This document shows, piece after piece, positions 61,618 through 64,000 of a stretch of 64,000 bases of DNA. The translations under genes were made by a program, and so were the position numbers. This DNA comes from Amycolatopsis rifamycinica (GTDB lineage: Bacteria > Actinomycetota > Actinomycetes > Mycobacteriales > Pseudonocardiaceae), in contig NZ_JMQI01000028.1 in NCBI RefSeq assembly GCF_000695625.1, positions 1-64,000 of the forward strand, read 5' to 3'. The notes beneath the pieces were generated by a model. It searched no databases and was not told where the DNA came from. It saw only the letters and a list, made by a program, of their open reading frames with translations. The stretch's first letter is position 1; each line of letters opens with the position of its first letter.

Positions 61618-62838
61618 ATGGGGAGAAAAGGCAGCCACGGCTTCCGGGTGATCGGCCTGATTTCGGGCACCTCGATCGACGGGATCGACGTGGCCGCCGC
61701 GGACCTGCACGCCGAAGACGGCACGGTGGTGCTGACGCCGCTCGGCGAGCTCGACGTCCCCTACCCCGAACCGCTGCGCGAGGCCCTGCTCGCCGCACTT
61801 CCGCCGAACCCGTGCACCGCCGGCGAGCTGACGAAGCTGGACACCGGCGTCGGCCGGGCGTTCGCCGACGCGGCCGCGCGCGGAGCCGGGGAGCTCGCCG
61901 GCGGCCGCGCGGACCTCGTCGCGTCGCTGGGCCAGACGATCTACCACTGGGTCGACGACGGCCACGTCCGCGGCAGCCTCCAGCTCGGCCAGCCCGCCTG
62001 GATCGCCGAAGCCACCGGGCTGCCCGTGTGCGCCGACCTGCGCGCCCGCGACGTCGCCGCGGGCGGCCACGGCGCACCCCTGGCGAGCACCCTCGACCGG
62101 CTGTGGCTGCGCGGCCTGGCCGAGGACACCGGCCGTCCGGTCGCCGCGCTGAACCTCGGCGGCATCGCGAACATCACCGTCGTCGCCGAGGGCGAACCGC
62201 TGATCGCCTACGACACCGGGCCGGCCAACGCCCTGCTCGACCTCGCCGCCCACCGCGTCTCGGGGCAGCGCAGCGACGTCGACGGCCGGCTCGCCCTCAC
62301 CGGGTCGGTGCGCGCCGACCTGCTCGGCCGGCTCCTGGCCGACCCGTACTTCGCCGCCCCGCCGCCGAAGTCCACCGGCAAGGAGCACTTCAACGCGGAC
62401 TACCTCGACGCCGCGCTGGCCGGCCTGGACCCGGTCGGCGCCGGTGACCTGCTCGCGACGCTGACCGAGCTGACCGCCGTCACCGTGGCCGGGGCGTGCC
62501 GCCGCCACGGCGTCACGACCGTGATCGCCTCCGGCGGTGGCGTCGCGAACCCGGCGCTGATGACGGCGCTGATGACGGCGCTGACCCGCGCCGTGGGTTC
62601 GGCGGTGCTCAAGACCAGCGACGACCTCGGCCTGCCCGGTGCCGGCAAGGAGGCGTACCTGACGGCGTTGCTGGGCTGGCTCACCTGGTGCGGCGTGCCC
62701 GGTACGGTGCCGTCGGCGACCGGCGCCCGCGGGCCGCGCCTGCTCGGCGCGCTGGTCCCGGGCCGTGACCCCCTGATCCTTCCCGCCCCGCTGGGGGGCG
62801 CCGTGACGCGGTTGCGAGTCGCGGAGAAGGCCGGATGA
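61618..62838 (+). CDS. anmK: Anhydro-N-acetylmuramic acid kinase
   Basis: Phosphorylates and opens 1,6-anhydroMurNAc from peptidoglycan turnover. The 406-residue protein has VIGLISGTSIDGIDVAAADL, SLGQTIYHW, VCADLRARDVAAGGHGAPL, LNLGGIANITVV, AYDTGPANALLD and SGGGVANP. ATG 61618 has no clear SD; GTG 61648 is another candidate. The downstream symporter (39 bp later) may import the sugar or a related substrate. Confidence 0.92.
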   Translation: MGRKGSHGFRVIGLISGTSIDGIDVAAADLHAEDGTVVLTPLGELDVPYPEPLREALLAALPPNPCTAGELTKLDTGVGRAFADAAARGAGELAGGRADLVASLGQTIYHWVDDGHVRGSLQLGQPAWIAEATGLPVCADLRARDVAAGGHGAPLASTLDRLWLRGLAEDTGRPVAALNLGGIANITVVAEGEPLIAYDTGPANALLDLAAHRVSGQRSDVDGRLALTGSVRADLLGRLLADPYFAAPPPKSTGKEHFNADYLDAALAGLDPVGAGDLLATLTELTAVTVAGACRRHGVTTVIASGGGVANPALMTALMTALTRAVGSAVLKTSDDLGLPGAGKEAYLTALLGWLTWCGVPGTVPSATGARGPRLLGALVPGRDPLILPAPLGGAVTRLRVAEKAG

Positions 62839-62877
62839 CCGAGGCCGGACGACAAGGCCCACGAGTAGGAGTGATCC

Positions 62878-64000
62878 ATGCGCGGTGTTGACCTCGCCAT
62901 CATCGTGATCTACCTGGCGGCGATGCCGCTGATCGGCGTGCTCGTCGGCCGGAGACAACGGTCGGCGGCCGACTACTTCGTCGGCGAGCGCAGCCTCCCG
63001 TGGGGTGCGGTGATGCTGTCCGTGGTGGCCACGGAGACCTCGACGCTGACCGTGATCAGCACGCCCGGGCTGGTCTTCGGCAACGCGTTCCTGTTCCTGC
63101 AGCTGGCCTTCGGCTACATCATCGGCCGGACGATCGCCGCGTTCGTGCTGCTGCCGCGGTACTTCCGGGGCAACCTCGTGAGCGCGTACGCGTTCCTCGG
63201 GAAGCGGTTCGGCTCGGGGCTGCAGGGCACCGCGTCGGTGACGTTCGTGATCACGCGGCTGCTCGCCGAGGGGGTGCGCCTGTTCGCCGGCGCCATCCCG
63301 ATCAAGGTGATCCTGGCGCACTACGGCATCCAGCTGGACTACTGGGTGATCGTCGTCATCCTCACCGCGCTGACGCTGGTCTACGCCTACATCGGCGGGA
63401 TCAAGGCCGTCGTCTGGGTCGACGTCATCCAGCTCTCGCTGTACCTCGGCGGCGCCGCGGTGGCCGCGATCGTGCTGCTGAACAAGCTGCCGGCCGACTG
63501 GGCGTCGCAGGCGTCCGCGGACGGCAAGTTCATGCTCGTCGACTTCACGAAGAACCTGCTGACCAGCCCGTACGCCTTCGTGACGGCGGTGCTCGGCGGC
63601 GCGGCGCTGTCGATGGCCTCGCACGGCGCCGACCAGCTGATCGCGCAGCGGCTGCTGGCCACGCGCAGCCTGCGCGACGGCCAGAAGGCGCTCATCGGCA
63701 GCGGCGTCATCGTCACCGTGCAGTTCGCGCTGTTCCTGCTGGTCGGGGCGATGCTGTGGGTGTTCAACGGGCGGAAGTCCGTGGCGCAGCTGGGCCTGCA
63801 GAGCCCGGACGACGTGTTCTCGCGGTTCATCATCGACGACCTGCCGGTCGGCGTGTCCGGCCTGCTCATCGCCGGGGTGCTGGCCTCGACGATGGGCGCG
63901 CTCGCCTCGGCGCTCAACGCGCTTTCGACGTCCACTGTGGCCGATCTGTACCAGCGGTTCACCAAGCGTTCGCCGGAGGACTCGAAGCTGCTGCGGCACG
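62878..64000 (+). CDS. Sodium:solute symporter, 3' end outside window
   Basis: The first 374 residues of an SSS-family transporter: MRGVDLAIIVIYLAAMPLIGVLVGRRQRSAADYFVGERSLPW, ATETSTLTVISTPG, AYIGGIKAVVWVDVIQ (family signature) and SHGADQLIAQRLLATRS, with about nine membrane helices visible. TAGGAG precedes ATG 62878. Adjacent to anmK; may take up muropeptide-derived or other sugars, but this is inference. Confidence 0.9.
   Translation, partial: MRGVDLAIIVIYLAAMPLIGVLVGRRQRSAADYFVGERSLPWGAVMLSVVATETSTLTVISTPGLVFGNAFLFLQLAFGYIIGRTIAAFVLLPRYFRGNLVSAYAFLGKRFGSGLQGTASVTFVITRLLAEGVRLFAGAIPIKVILAHYGIQLDYWVIVVILTALTLVYAYIGGIKAVVWVDVIQLSLYLGGAAVAAIVLLNKLPADWASQASADGKFMLVDFTKNLLTSPYAFVTAVLGGAALSMASHGADQLIAQRLLATRSLRDGQKALIGSGVIVTVQFALFLLVGAMLWVFNGRKSVAQLGLQSPDDVFSRFIIDDLPVGVSGLLIAGVLASTMGALASALNALSTSTVADLYQRFTKRSPEDSKLLRH

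Noticed and set aside
61570..63999. 809-codon minus-strand frame at the right edge
   Set aside because: Antisense to anmK and the sodium symporter, both recognisable by motifs.

Overview
The window is high-GC actinomycete chromosome. Gene content, gene order (rpsB, whiG, xerC, dprA, comM ... ffh ... glnD-glnB-amt ... ftsY), frequent GTG/TTG starts and dense ATGA/GTGA stop-start overlaps fit the Pseudonocardiales. An Amycolatopsis-like organism is my best guess, but that is inference. No rRNA, tRNA, transposase, phage gene or CRISPR/cas gene was seen.

Layout. 1-17.3 kb is a conserved housekeeping block: rpsB; an M23-like secreted protein; whiG-xerC; dprA-(small ORF)-comM-yraN; DUF2469-rnhB-lepB; rplS; trmD-rimM-khpA-rpsP; two CPBP proteases; an amidohydrolase; ffh. 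17.4-27.4 kb is accessory: an ABC exporter with a MarR regulator, Ku, TetR-SDR, the tandem minigene array, a membrane diguanylate cyclase, and a TetR/membrane protein/FAD-monooxygenase operon. 27.4-31.5 kb is the nitrogen operon amt-glnB-glnD. 31.6-39.4 kb is mixed accessory: an RlmA-like methyltransferase with an FhuF-like protein, an ECF41 sigma factor, LysR/SDR, MetY with a CoA-binding protein, and an MBL-fold protein. 39.4-58.7 kb is mostly a purine/ureide catabolic region: allantoicase, allantoinase, uraD-uraH-uricase, xanthine dehydrogenase with 8-oxoguanine deaminase, PucR, malate synthase with an HpcH/HpaI-like protein, and an AllR-like IclR regulator. A GH27 alpha-galactosidase and a few unrelated genes interrupt it. 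58.7-64 kb returns to housekeeping genes: ftsY, anmK and a sodium:solute symporter cut by the right edge.

How the genes fit together. Xanthine or 8-oxoguanine goes to urate (xdh operon), then 5-hydroxyisourate, OHCU and allantoin (uricase, UraH, UraD), then allantoate and ureidoglycolate (AllB, allantoicase). Glyoxylate is drained by malate synthase. PucR, an HTH protein and an AllR-like protein are the likely regulators, and similar TTTC...CA.A.CG motifs lie upstream of allB and between aceB and the IclR gene. The amt-glnB-glnD operon, with GlnR-like boxes, links the region to nitrogen sensing.

The most unusual feature is at 22814-23289 on the minus strand. Eight tandem minigenes, repeated every 63-68 bp, each have their own Shine-Dalgarno sequence and each encode the same hexapeptide MRNRES followed by TGA. 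All differences between copies are synonymous or ATG/GTG start swaps. The array has no co-directional gene downstream, so it does not look like a leader peptide.
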